This document shows positions 8,054 to 16,453 of a DNA stretch of 64,000 nucleotides, piece after piece. The translations under genes were made by a program, and so were the position numbers. Location of the stretch: contig NZ_JAHNZO010000007.1 of NCBI RefSeq assembly GCF_018998565.1, positions 1-64,000 on the forward strand, read 5' to 3'. The DNA is from Paenibacillus oleatilyticus (GTDB lineage Bacteria > Bacillota > Bacilli > Paenibacillales > NBRC-103111). The notes beneath the pieces are model-generated. The model was not told the origin of the DNA, searched no databases, and saw only the letters and a list, made by a program, of their open reading frames with translations. Numbering within the stretch: the first letter of the stretch is position 1; every line of letters starts with the position of its first letter.

Positions 8054-9838
8054 ATGCAGCACTTAACCTTGCTGCTCATGGAGCGGATGGGCTTGCTATT
8101 GTTGATCACGTTCATCCTTACCCGAATCCCGCAGTTCCGTTACCTGCTCGACCGGAGGCCGGATTGGAAGACCGGATTGACGTTTTCGCTCGTTTTCGGT
8201 CTGGTCAGCATCGGAGGCACGTACGCCGGGGTGACGATTACCGGAGAGAGGGTCGACTCTTCCTTTTTGGTGGCTTCCCTTCAGCCGGAGGAGGCGATGG
8301 CGGATTCGGCGCTGATCGGGGTGATGGTGGCCGGTCTGCTTGGCGGGGTCGCTGTAGGCACGGGGGCAGGTCTCATCTCCGGCATTCACGCTTACAGCCT
8401 GGGCGGAATTACTGGCATAGCCGATGCGGTGTCTACGCCGATTCTGGGGCTCTTGGCCGGACTGGTCGCCCGCTTCTTTGCCGAAGAAAGAGTCATCGCG
8501 CCGGTGAAGGCGCTGTTTATTAGCGTATTCGCTCCCATCCTGCAAATGGGCGTTGTACTGATCGTGAACGAATCTTCGCCTGCCGCGATCCGTACAGTGG
8601 ATCTCATCGGAATACCGATGGTGGCGGCCACCAGCGTAGGGGTCGGCATTTTGGTCGCGATGATTCAGGCGGCGATGAAGGAGGAGGAGCGGGCTGCCGC
8701 CTCCGAGACGCAGCGGGCGCTGCATATCGCGGAAATGGCGCTTCCGTTTCTTAAGCAGGGGCTGACCTTCGAGACCGCCGAAGCGGCGGCCAATGTGCTG
8801 CGCCGCGAGCTTCGCGCCAGTGCGGTCGCCATTACGGATACGAAGCAAATCTTGGCGCATGCAGGCACAGGGATGATGCCGGGCATCCAGGGAACGCCGA
8901 TCGCTTCGGAGTTGTCGAGGAAGGCGGTCCAAACCGGGGAGATTCAGATTGCCCGAACGAAGGAGCAGATTCAGCCGCATCACCCGGCGATCGGCGCGGC
9001 GATTATCGTTCCGATTCGAAGCGGGGGTCAAGTCGCGGGATTAATTAAATTGTATTATCCCGGCGTCAGGCAGATCCGCCCGGTGGAGGAGGCTTTTGCC
9101 CAGGGGCTGAGCAAGCTGATCTCGATTCAGCTCGATATCGCGATGGCGGAGCAGCTGAGAAGCTTGATGAAGGATGCAGAGTTGAAAGCGCTTCAAGCGC
9201 AAATTAACCCGCACTTTTTGTTCAATACGCTTAATGCGATCGTCACGCTGATTCGGATCAAGCCCGAAGCGGCCAGACGGGTTACCGTGCAGCTCGGGCA
9301 TTACATGCGCATGAACCTGACGATGACCCAAGCGCCGCTGGTCCCGCTGTATAAGGAATTGGAGCATCTTCATACGTACCTCGGTATCGTGAATATCCGG
9401 TTCGAGGACCAGCTTTCCGTCGATTGTCAGTGCGATCCCGGCCTGGAGTCCGTATCCATCCCGCCCTCCACGCTTCAGCCGCTGGTCGAAAACAGCATCC
9501 ATCACGGCTTTCAAGGGCGGACGGACAGGGGCGACATTCATGTCGAGCTCCGTCGCGTAGCGGACGGGGTTCGCATTGTGGTCAAGGACAACGGCAATGG
9601 TTTTCCGGCGGACGTATTGGAGACGCTGGGGGCTTCCCCAGTCACGGGCGGCGGGAGCGGGAGCACGGGCATCGGAGTCTATAACGTGAACCGGCGGCTG
9701 ATCCACCTGTTCGGCCCGGAGGCCGGGCTGAAATTTTCCAATCCGCCCGAGGGAGGGGCGCGCATCGAATGTACGATACCTTATCAAGCGGAGGAAAGGC
9801 GTGAAGCGACAGATGAAAGTAATGATCGCAGAGGATGA
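8054..9838 (+). CDS. LytS-type sensor histidine kinase (5TM-5TMR_LYT, GAF, His_kinase)
   Basis: Membrane sensor kinase of 594 residues. The N-terminal 190 residues hold five or six helices of the 5TM-5TMR_LYT type. A GAF-like region follows (about 215-355), then the His_kinase motif QAQINPHFLFNTLNAIV with its phosphorylatable His, and a HATPase domain (VENSIHHGF, DNGNGF). GGGGG directly precedes ATG 8048, so the second ATG at 8054 is better spaced; the first residues then match LytS proteins. It overlaps the LytTR regulator by 38 bp. Known LytS-type systems (LytST, BtsSR, YpdAB) respond to pyruvate or related signals. The neighbouring carboxylate symporter suggests a similar role here. Confidence 0.9.
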   Translation: MQHLTLLLMERMGLLLLITFILTRIPQFRYLLDRRPDWKTGLTFSLVFGLVSIGGTYAGVTITGERVDSSFLVASLQPEEAMADSALIGVMVAGLLGGVAVGTGAGLISGIHAYSLGGITGIADAVSTPILGLLAGLVARFFAEERVIAPVKALFISVFAPILQMGVVLIVNESSPAAIRTVDLIGIPMVAATSVGVGILVAMIQAAMKEEERAAASETQRALHIAEMALPFLKQGLTFETAEAAANVLRRELRASAVAITDTKQILAHAGTGMMPGIQGTPIASELSRKAVQTGEIQIARTKEQIQPHHPAIGAAIIVPIRSGGQVAGLIKLYYPGVRQIRPVEEAFAQGLSKLISIQLDIAMAEQLRSLMKDAELKALQAQINPHFLFNTLNAIVTLIRIKPEAARRVTVQLGHYMRMNLTMTQAPLVPLYKELEHLHTYLGIVNIRFEDQLSVDCQCDPGLESVSIPPSTLQPLVENSIHHGFQGRTDRGDIHVELRRVADGVRIVVKDNGNGFPADVLETLGASPVTGGGSGSTGIGVYNVNRRLIHLFGPEAGLKFSNPPEGGARIECTIPYQAEERREATDESNDRRG

Positions 9839-10595
9839 GCGGCTGGCGCGGGAGGAGCTGACTTATTTATTGTCCCGGGAGCGGGATGTCGAGCTGCTGC
9901 CTTTTGCTGCGAGCGGGGTCCAACTGCTGGAGCTGGCAGCGGTGCACAAGCCGGATGTCGTCTTTCTCGACATTCACATGCCTGGTCTGGATGGGGTGCA
10001 GACCGCACACAAGCTGATGGATGTCGAGCCGCGGCCGCATATTGTTTTTGCTACGGCTTACGAGCAGTATGCCGTGGAAGCGTTCCGTCTGGAAGCGGTG
10101 GATTATTTGTTAAAGCCTTACGACGAGGAACGTCTTCGTCAAACGCTGCAAAAAATACGCAAAATGCGGACTCCCTCCGAAGGAACGGCGATCCCGCCCG
10201 CTGCCGCGACGGCTTCACTGGCTTCGGATGGGGCGATCCGGTCCCGGAGTGCATTCAAGCCGAAGTTGCTCATCGATGACGGCAGCCGTATGGTAGTGGT
10301 CGAGCCTGCGAAGATCAGCTATGCGGTCAAGGAAGAGAAGCTGACGCAAATTCATATGGCCGACGGGCAGGTGCATGCGACCCGGCAAACGCTTCAGGAG
10401 CTCGAGGAGAAGCTGACCGGGTATGCTTTTTTCCGGACGCACCGCAGCTACTTGGTGAACGTGGACCGCATCGATGAAATCGAGCCGTGGTTTAACGGCG
10501 CTTACAACGTCGTCTTGAAGGATGCCGGGCGGAGTAAAGTGCCTTTGTCCAGAGTGGCGGCCAAGGAATTGATCAAGCGGCTGCAGGGAGACTAG
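9801..10595 (+). CDS. LytTR-type response regulator
   Basis: Partner of the upstream LytS-type kinase, 264 residues. The receiver domain (6-125) has the acidic pocket AEDE, phosphoacceptor Asp57 (VVFLDIHMPG) and KPYDEERL. After a variable linker comes a LytTR DNA-binding domain (about 165-262) with FFRTHRSYLVNVDRI. The start is GTG 9801, because GGAGG at 9790-9794 is 6 nt before it; the next ATG at 9813 would be too far. Transcription is coupled to the kinase gene. The most likely target is the symporter operon just downstream. Confidence 0.92.
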   Translation: MKRQMKVMIAEDERLAREELTYLLSRERDVELLPFAASGVQLLELAAVHKPDVVFLDIHMPGLDGVQTAHKLMDVEPRPHIVFATAYEQYAVEAFRLEAVDYLLKPYDEERLRQTLQKIRKMRTPSEGTAIPPAAATASLASDGAIRSRSAFKPKLLIDDGSRMVVVEPAKISYAVKEEKLTQIHMADGQVHATRQTLQELEEKLTGYAFFRTHRSYLVNVDRIDEIEPWFNGAYNVVLKDAGRSKVPLSRVAAKELIKRLQGD

Positions 10596-10611
10596 CAGAC
10601 CGGGAAAGGCC

Positions 10612-10630
10612 GCCGTTCAGGACGGCTTTT
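10612..10630 (+). terminator. Weak rho-independent terminator
   Basis: The five-pair hairpin GCCGT-tcagg-ACGGC is followed by TTTT, 16 bp after the LytTR gene. It separates regulator and symporter transcripts. Confidence 0.5.
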
Positions 10631-10700
10631 ATCCGTTTGAGGGACGTTTTTTGACATTTCGCGCCGAAGTTCAAGTGATCCGTACATTCCTATGCTACAA

Positions 10701-10717
10701 TTATAAAGCGCTTACAA
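10701..10717 (-). promoter_or_regulatory. cre site (CcpA catabolite-control element)
   Basis: On the minus strand the sequence TTGTAAGCGCTTTAT matches the cre consensus WTGNAANCGNWNNCW at 14 of 15 positions. It lies about 120 bp before the DUF485 gene, just past a TACAAT (10696-10701) that could be a -10 box. CcpA binding there would repress the symporter operon on preferred sugars, as for acetate genes in B. subtilis. The leader between this site and the gene contains inverted repeats but no riboswitch I recognise. Confidence 0.7.
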
Positions 10718-10838
10718 GTAAATTACTGGGATCTGGGACCGATGAATAAAGCATCCCGGTTCCGATAGCGCGGCGGCCGGTACTTCCGGCAGACGTTAGA
10801 CCAAGAGCGACGATCAATCTTTGCAGGAGGGAAAACTA

Positions 10839-11168
10839 ATGAAAGAACAATCCCGAAGGAATGCTTACAGCGAAATCGTACGCTCCGATACGTTTCGCAG
10901 GCTGATGGTCCAGAAGAAACGTTTTATCCTGCCGATGTCGATCTTTTTCCTCGTGTTCTACTTCGTTCTTCCGGTCCTGACCTCGTATTCTCAAGTGCTG
11001 AACACCAAAGCGGTCGGTTCGATCACGTGGGCATGGATTTTCGCTTTCGCGCAATTTATTATGACCTGGGTGCTGTGTTCGCTGTATACCCGCAAGGCGG
11101 TCGAGTTCGACGCCTTGGCCGAACAGATCAAAGACGAATCCAAAACGAGCCTGCGGAAGGTGGGGTAG
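10839..11168 (+). CDS. DUF485 family membrane protein, symporter partner
   Basis: Small two-TM protein of 109 residues (helices about 30-50 and 62-84), DUF485 type. Such proteins are encoded immediately before acetate/monocarboxylate sodium symporters in many bacteria, including YjcH beside ActP of E. coli. Their exact function is unclear; an accessory subunit is usually assumed. The frame extends to TTG 10821, but GGAGGG at 10826-10831 points to ATG 10839. It ends 3 bp before the symporter gene. Confidence 0.88.
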   Translation: MKEQSRRNAYSEIVRSDTFRRLMVQKKRFILPMSIFFLVFYFVLPVLTSYSQVLNTKAVGSITWAWIFAFAQFIMTWVLCSLYTRKAVEFDALAEQIKDESKTSLRKVG

Positions 11169-11171
11169 CCG

Positions 11172-12707
11172 ATGATGAATACGGCCTTTCTCTTGTTTCT
11201 GATCATCGTGGCGGGAACGCTGGTCATTACGTATTATGCGGCCAAAAAAACAAAGACCGCCAGCGAATTTTACACCGCCGGGGGCGGGTTAACGGGTTGG
11301 CAGAACGGTCTGGCCATAGCGGGCGACTACATGTCTGCGGCTTCGTTCCTGGGGATCGCCGGCATGGTGGCGCTGTTCGGCTTCGACGGCTTCTTTTACA
11401 GCATCGGCTTTCTGGTTGCGTACCTTGTCGTGCTATATTTGGTCGCGGAACCGCTGCGCAATCTGGGAAAATATACGATGGCGGATATGATCGCGGCCCG
11501 TTTCGACAACAAGAAAGTACGGGGCGTGGCGGCGTTGAATTCGATCACGATCTCGATCTTTTATATGATCGCCCAATTGGTCGGCGCCGGAGCCTTGATC
11601 AAACTGCTGCTTGGTCTCGAATATTCGACCTCGGTCTTGATCGTCGGCGCGCTGATGACCGTCTACGTCGTCTTCGGCGGGATGACAGCCACGAGCTGGG
11701 TACAGATCATCAAGTGCGTGCTGCTGATGGCGGGAACGTTCATCATATCGCTGATTGTGTTTGCCAAATTCGATTTTAATCTCCTTCATATGTTTGATGC
11801 GATGGCCACGGCCACGCCGCTGAAAGAAGCTTTCCTGAATCCGGGCAACAAGTTTACGAACGGGCTGGATACGATCTCGCTCAATCTGGCGCTCGTGCTC
11901 GGCACCGCGGGCCTGCCGCATATTTTGATCCGCTTTTTTACGGTAAAAGACGCCCCGACCGCAAGGAAGTCCGTGGTTGTCGCGACTTGGGTTATCGGGC
12001 TGTTCTATGTCATGACGATTTTCCTCGGCTTCGGCGCGGCTGCTTTTGTCGGGAAGGATGTGATCGTGCAGGCGAACGCGGCCGGCAACATGGCGGCCCC
12101 GCTGCTGGCTAAGGCACTCGGAGGAGACTTCCTGTTCGCTTTCGTCTCGGCGGTAGCGTTCGCTACGATTCTGGCGGTCGTCGCCGGTCTCGTGCTCTCG
12201 GCAGCCTCGGCCTTCGCGCACGACTTCTACAGCCATATTTTGCGTAAGGGGAAGGCGACGGAAAAGGAGCAGGTAAGGTCTGCGAAGCTGGCCTCTGTCG
12301 GGGTCGCGATTATTTCGATTATACTGGCGCTGTTTGCCCAGAAGCTGAACGTTGCTTTTCTGGTCTCGTTGGCCTTCGCCGTCGCTGCAAGCGCCAATCT
12401 GCCGGTCCTTGTGTTCACCGTGTTCTGGCGCAGATTCAATACCGCCGGCGCCGTGACGGGAATGCTCGTAGGCTTGATCAGCTCGTTGATTCTGGTGTTG
12501 GTCAGCCCCAACGTGTTTGACCCGGTCGCAGGGAAAGCAATACTCGTCGGAGAGCCGCTGATTTCGCTGACGAATCCGGGCATCATCTCGATCCCGATCG
12601 GATTCGTGGGCGCCATCGCCGGAACCTTGCTGTCCTCCAAGCGCAACGACGAGAAGTACGATGAGATTCTGGTAAAAGCGAATACGGGCATGCAAGAGGT
12701 CGTGTGA
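11172..12707 (+). CDS. Sodium:solute symporter, acetate/monocarboxylate (ActP-like)
   Basis: Polytopic membrane transporter of the SSS family, 511 residues, about 13 helices. The N-terminal segment SEFYTAGGGLTGWQNGLAIAGDYMSAASFLGI is the hallmark of the ActP/MctP subgroup. The GTAGLPHILIRFFTV segment supports a carboxylate symporter. It forms an operon with DUF485. The cre site upstream and the adjacent LytS/LytTR pair suggest dual control: induction by a carboxylate signal and repression by preferred sugars. Acetate, pyruvate or propionate are all plausible substrates. Confidence 0.9.
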   Translation: MMNTAFLLFLIIVAGTLVITYYAAKKTKTASEFYTAGGGLTGWQNGLAIAGDYMSAASFLGIAGMVALFGFDGFFYSIGFLVAYLVVLYLVAEPLRNLGKYTMADMIAARFDNKKVRGVAALNSITISIFYMIAQLVGAGALIKLLLGLEYSTSVLIVGALMTVYVVFGGMTATSWVQIIKCVLLMAGTFIISLIVFAKFDFNLLHMFDAMATATPLKEAFLNPGNKFTNGLDTISLNLALVLGTAGLPHILIRFFTVKDAPTARKSVVVATWVIGLFYVMTIFLGFGAAAFVGKDVIVQANAAGNMAAPLLAKALGGDFLFAFVSAVAFATILAVVAGLVLSAASAFAHDFYSHILRKGKATEKEQVRSAKLASVGVAIISIILALFAQKLNVAFLVSLAFAVAASANLPVLVFTVFWRRFNTAGAVTGMLVGLISSLILVLVSPNVFDPVAGKAILVGEPLISLTNPGIISIPIGFVGAIAGTLLSSKRNDEKYDEILVKANTGMQEVV

Positions 12708-12730
12708 GTTGAAGAGAATAAGGTGGTTCG

Positions 12731-12759
12731 GGAGTCGTGCGGGCGCACGGCTCCTTTTT
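12731..12759 (+). terminator. Rho-independent terminator
   Basis: A ten-pair stem (GGAG-t-CGTGC with GCACG-g-CTCC, one T-G wobble) and a four-base loop are followed by TTTTT. Confidence 0.85.
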
Positions 12760-12771
12760 CTCGTTGTCCGG

Positions 12772-12801
12772 TTGACTGTTATACCCCTATGGGTATATTA
12801 T
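12772..12801 (+). promoter_or_regulatory. Sigma-A promoter of the persulfide operon
   Basis: TTGACT at 12772-12777 and TATTAT at 12796-12801 have an 18-bp spacer that is almost filled by the first CstR-type operator. Repressor binding would therefore block polymerase directly. Confidence 0.7.
12781..12796. promoter_or_regulatory. CstR/CsoR-family operator 1
   Basis: ATACCCCTATGGGTAT is an inverted repeat of the form recognised by CsoR-family repressors (ATACCC-N4-GGGTAT). It lies between the -35 and -10 boxes. Confidence 0.85.
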
Positions 12802-12817
12802 ATACCCCACAGGGTAT
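12802..12817. promoter_or_regulatory. CstR/CsoR-family operator 2
   Basis: ATACCCCACAGGGTAT is a second copy with the same arms, centred 21 bp (two helical turns) from operator 1, just downstream of the -10 box. Confidence 0.85.
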
Positions 12818-12841
12818 TTAATATTTTATAGAAAAGGACTG

Positions 12842-15301
12842 ATGATTACCGTGCCTAAAAATATTGTCATCGTTGGCGGAGTGGCGGGCGGCGCTACGGC
12901 GGCGGCCCGATTAAGACGTTTGAACGAGCACGATTCGATCACGATGTTCGAACGCGGGGAGCATATTTCGTTTGCCAATTGCGGGCTGCCTTATTATATC
13001 GGGGGGACGATTGCATCCCGCGACAAGCTGCTGCTTCAATCGCCGCGGGGGATGAAAGACCGGTTTGGCATCGACGTTAAGGTGCGAACGGAAGTGACGG
13101 CGATCGACCGGGCGGGCAAAAAAGTCCGGGTGAAGCAGCTGGATACCGGAGAAGAAACGGAATATCCTTACGATGTTCTCGTCTTATCGCCGGGGGCGAA
13201 GCCCATCGTGCCGGAAATTCCCGGCTTAACTGAGGCGGAAGCGGTGTTCACGCTGCGCAATATTCCCGATACGGATCGGATTCACGGCTGGCTTGACGAG
13301 CACAAGCCGGGTCATGCCGCCATTATCGGCGGAGGGTTTATCGGCGTCGAAATGGCCGAAAACCTGCGCCATCGCGGTCTTGAAGTGACGCTGGTGGAGC
13401 GGAACGGACAGGTGCTGGGGCCGCTTGACCCCGAGATGGCCAAGCCGGTGGAACGGCACATGCGTCTCCAAGGAGTCGATCTTGTGCTTGGTGCGTCCGT
13501 CGTCGCGATCGAAGATCGCGGGAAAACGCTGCGCCTGTCCTCGGGGCAAGTTCTCCGGACGGACATGCTGCTGCTGGCGATCGGCGTGACGCCGGAGAGT
13601 GGATTGGCCCGTGAAGCGGGGCTTGAGCTTGGTGTAAGAGGAGCCATCCGTGTAAACGAGCGGCTGCAAACGAGCGATCCGTCCATCTACGCGGTCGGCG
13701 ATGCGATCGAAGTCAAAGACCGGACGCTCGGCTTCGAAACGGTGGTGCCGCTTGCTTGGGGGGCCAACCGTCAAGGGCGGCTGGTTGCAGACGCGATTCA
13801 AGGGCGGAAAGCGTCTTACCCCGGGGCTTACGGAACGGCGATTGTCCGAGCGTTCGACCTGACCGCGGCCGTCACCGGGGTGAATGAGAAGACGTTGAAC
13901 AAGCTGGGGGTTCCGTATGAGGCTATCCATATCCATCCGGCCTCCCACGCCGGGTATTATCCCGGAGCTGCGCCGCTGTCGCTCAAGCTGCTGTTCGATA
14001 AAGCAAGCGGTGCGATTTATGGCGCGCAAGCTGTCGGGCAGGATGGGGTAGACAAGCGGATCGACGTGATTTCCGCGGCGATGCGCGGAGGGCTGACGGC
14101 AACCGAGCTGGCCGATCTGGAGCTGGCGTATGCGCCGCCGTATTCGTCGGCCAAGGACCCGGTTAACATGGCCGGATACGTCGCATCCAACGTGATGGAA
14201 GGCTTGGTCGAGACGATGCAGTGGCACGAGGTGGATGCGTATGTCGAGGGCGGCGGACTGCTCGTCGACGTCCGGGACGACGCCGAACGGATGGCGGGCT
14301 ACATTCCGGGTTCGGTCTGCATTCCGCTGAACGATTTGCGCAACCGGCTGCACGAGCTGCCGCTCCAGCATCCGGTTGTCGTCTCGTGTCAGGTCGGTCT
14401 GCGGGGTTATGTCGCGGCCCGCCTTCTTCAGCAGCACGGGTACCGGGTGCGCAATTTGGACGGGGGCTACAGAACGTACGCCGCGATGGCTGACGAGCCG
14501 CCGCATCCCGCTCCCGAGACGGGCAGCGCTCCGTCGGAGGTACCGGCCGCATCCCCGGCCCCTCCTGTTCAACCTCAGGTTCAGGTCGACGCTTGCGGAT
14601 TGCAGTGTCCAGGCCCTATTATGAAAGTATACGAAGCGGTCCGGCAGATGGCGCCGGGAGAACGGCTCGAAGTGAAGGCCACCGATTTCGGATTCGCCGC
14701 GGATATTGCCAAATGGTGCGAAAAAACAGGCAATCCGCTGGAGACGGTCGAATCTTCGCCCGAAGGCGTGCGGGCGGTGCTCGTGAAAGGGGCCGGTGCC
14801 TCACCGCAGCAATCCGTCTCGGCCTCGCCCAAAAACGGCGCGACCATGGTCGTGTTCAGCGGCGACCTGGACAAAACGATCGCCGCCTTCATCATCGCCT
14901 CGGGGGCCGCGGCGATGGGCAAGCCGGTCACGATGTTTTTCACCTTCTGGGGCTTGAACGTGCTGCGCAAGGCCGAAGCCCCGGCCATCAAGAAGGAAGG
15001 CTTGGAGGCAATGTTCGGGATGATGATGCCCAAAGGCGCGGCCGCCCTTCCTTTGTCCAAAATGAACATGGGAGGTCTTGGCGCCAAAATGATTCGCCGC
15101 GTCATGCAGCGCAAACATGTCGATTCGCTGGAAGCCTTGATGGGCAATGCGATCCGTTCCGGTGTCAAGCTGGTCGCTTGTACGATGAGCATGGATATTA
15201 TGGGTATCCGCAAGGAAGAATTAATCGACGGTATCGATTATGCCGGCGTAGCGACTTATTTGGGCGATGCCGAGGATTCGGGGTTGAATTTGTTTATTTA
15301 G
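12842..15301 (+). CDS. CoA-disulfide/persulfide reductase fused to rhodanese, TusA and DsrE2 domains
   Basis: An 819-residue four-domain sulfur-handling enzyme. Residues 1-450 are the flavoprotein reductase, with FAD motif IVGGVAGGATAAARLRR and active Cys47 in FANCGLPYY (equivalent to Cys43 of S. aureus CoA-disulfide reductase). Residues about 465-550 are rhodanese with Cys516 in VSCQVGLRG. A Pro/Ala linker follows, then TusA (about 580-655) with Cys589 in CGLQCPGP, and a DsrE2-like domain (about 670-819) with Cys780. Together these could pass a persulfide sulfur from one cysteine to the next and reduce CoA persulfide. The start may be ATG 12842 or GTG 12851; the ribosome site does not settle it. 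CstR follows 15 bp later. Confidence 0.92.
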   Translation: MITVPKNIVIVGGVAGGATAAARLRRLNEHDSITMFERGEHISFANCGLPYYIGGTIASRDKLLLQSPRGMKDRFGIDVKVRTEVTAIDRAGKKVRVKQLDTGEETEYPYDVLVLSPGAKPIVPEIPGLTEAEAVFTLRNIPDTDRIHGWLDEHKPGHAAIIGGGFIGVEMAENLRHRGLEVTLVERNGQVLGPLDPEMAKPVERHMRLQGVDLVLGASVVAIEDRGKTLRLSSGQVLRTDMLLLAIGVTPESGLAREAGLELGVRGAIRVNERLQTSDPSIYAVGDAIEVKDRTLGFETVVPLAWGANRQGRLVADAIQGRKASYPGAYGTAIVRAFDLTAAVTGVNEKTLNKLGVPYEAIHIHPASHAGYYPGAAPLSLKLLFDKASGAIYGAQAVGQDGVDKRIDVISAAMRGGLTATELADLELAYAPPYSSAKDPVNMAGYVASNVMEGLVETMQWHEVDAYVEGGGLLVDVRDDAERMAGYIPGSVCIPLNDLRNRLHELPLQHPVVVSCQVGLRGYVAARLLQQHGYRVRNLDGGYRTYAAMADEPPHPAPETGSAPSEVPAASPAPPVQPQVQVDACGLQCPGPIMKVYEAVRQMAPGERLEVKATDFGFAADIAKWCEKTGNPLETVESSPEGVRAVLVKGAGASPQQSVSASPKNGATMVVFSGDLDKTIAAFIIASGAAAMGKPVTMFFTFWGLNVLRKAEAPAIKKEGLEAMFGMMMPKGAAALPLSKMNMGGLGAKMIRRVMQRKHVDSLEALMGNAIRSGVKLVACTMSMDIMGIRKEELIDGIDYAGVATYLGDAEDSGLNLFI

Positions 15302-15316
15302 AAGAGGTGAGTCGGT

Positions 15317-15577
15317 GTGGAATATGATAATGCGGTTAAAAACCGGCTGAAGCGGATCGAAGGCCAAATCCGCGGAGTGCTCGGCATGCTGGAAGAAGGA
15401 AAAGATTGCAGAGACATCGTAACGCAGCTGTCTGCGATAAGGACGGCCGTGGACCGGACGATCGGCACGGTCATCGGGGCGAATCTGGAGCATTGTATCC
15501 GGGAGGAGCTGGAAAAAGGCAACTCGCCCGATCAAGTGATCCAAGAGGCCGTGCAGCTGCTGGTTAAGAGCCGATAG
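15317..15577 (+). CDS. cstR: CstR, persulfide-sensing CsoR-family repressor
   Basis: An 86-residue all-helical DUF156 repressor. Cys31 and Cys60 are present at exactly the positions used by S. aureus CstR. The copper-ligand histidine of CsoR (four residues before the second Cys) is replaced by Asn56, so this should sense per- and polysulfides rather than Cu(I). The start is GTG 15317 with GAGGTGA 6 nt upstream. It is co-transcribed with the reductase and should bind the two operators at 12781-12817, so the operon is autoregulated. Confidence 0.92.
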   Translation: MEYDNAVKNRLKRIEGQIRGVLGMLEEGKDCRDIVTQLSAIRTAVDRTIGTVIGANLEHCIREELEKGNSPDQVIQEAVQLLVKSR

Positions 15578-15666
15578 AGGGGGCCTGCGGCCTGCGCCGC
15601 ACGGCACGATGGCGGGTGATCGGACGATTGGAACCATCATGTTAGGATAAGGAGGGAGAAGCCCAG

Positions 15667-15684
15667 GGAGGGAACCATCCCTCC
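15667..15684. terminator. Hairpin between convergent genes, possible terminator
   Basis: GGAGGG-aaccat-CCCTCC lies between cstR and the convergent TetR gene. The T run on the plus side is interrupted (TTATTTT, after six other bases), so termination is uncertain. Confidence 0.35.
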
Positions 15685-15690
15685 GCTGCC

Positions 15691-16293
15691 TTATTTTCCC
15701 GAAGCGTGCTTATAGGTGCCCAGCAATTGCTCAATATGCTTCATCGCATAGCCGACATGCTTGTTGTCCCGGGTCAACCGGCTCGCCATAATGCCGCCTT
15801 CGATCGAGGAGAAGACGAAGGAAGCCACCGATTCGGTATCCAGATCGGCCCGGAATTCCCCGTCGGCAATACCCTGCTGTAAAATGCTTTGCAGAAACGA
15901 CAGCATCCCGTTATAAGCCGCCAGCGCGTGCTCGCGCATGCTGGGGTACGAATGATCGCTTTCTATGGCGGTATTTAGAAAGGGACATCCGCCTTGGAGC
16001 GGAGGATGATGCACCGCGTCGCGGTATACGCCGCACATCGCCAATATTTTCTCCGTAGCGGTCTCGGAGCCTTGCATCGCCGCCGAGAAATGCTCCCACA
16101 GCACCTTCCCCGCATATTCGAACGCGGCAAAAGCAATTTCGTCTTTATTGGAGAAGTTGCGGTAAATCCCTCCTTTGGTCAAACCGGTCGCTTCCATAAT
16201 ATCTTGTATTGTTGATCCGGAGTATCCCTTTAGATTAAACAGCTCCGCGGATTTTTTAATGATATGGGCCTTCGTTTGTTCGCCTTTACGCAT
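15691..16293 (-). CDS. TetR family transcriptional regulator
   Basis: A 200-residue regulator with an N-terminal HTH (about 10-55: AHIIKKSAELF, TIQDIMEATGLTKGGIYRNFSNKDEI) and a C-terminal ligand domain containing HPPLQGGCPFLNTAIE, typical of the LmrA/YxaF-like subgroup. The frame is open to 16479, but AAAGGAA precedes the ATG at 16293, and the residues after it form the canonical TetR start. It is divergent from a DUF2306 gene, which it probably represses through the palindrome at 16412-16426. Confidence 0.88.
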   Translation of the reverse strand: MRKGEQTKAHIIKKSAELFNLKGYSGSTIQDIMEATGLTKGGIYRNFSNKDEIAFAAFEYAGKVLWEHFSAAMQGSETATEKILAMCGVYRDAVHHPPLQGGCPFLNTAIESDHSYPSMREHALAAYNGMLSFLQSILQQGIADGEFRADLDTESVASFVFSSIEGGIMASRLTRDNKHVGYAMKHIEQLLGTYKHASGK

Positions 16294-16411
16294 GGACAGA
16301 TTCCTTTCTCGCCTTATCGTTGTGCGGATTTCAAGGGCTCGCTTGCTCGTACATATATTGTAACATTTTATGGGTGAGGTATAGTACTTGGTAATATATA
16401 ATAAAAAAGAA

Positions 16412-16426
16412 ACCGGACGGTCCGGT
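16412..16426. promoter_or_regulatory. Palindromic operator, probable TetR site
   Basis: ACCGGAC-g-GTCCGGT is a perfect palindrome between the TetR gene and the DUF2306 gene, about 30 bp before the latter. A TATAAT at 16397-16402 sits just upstream of it. The pattern resembles ACCG/CGGT operators of related TetR proteins. Confidence 0.55.
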
Positions 16427-16453
16427 CTCTGAAATGGAAAGGGGATAGTTCGC

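Noticed and set aside
10651-10656. TTGACA as -35 box for the DUF485/symporter operon
   Set aside because: No -10 box lies 16-18 bp downstream. The TACAAT at 10696 is about 39 bp away, so the two cannot form one promoter.
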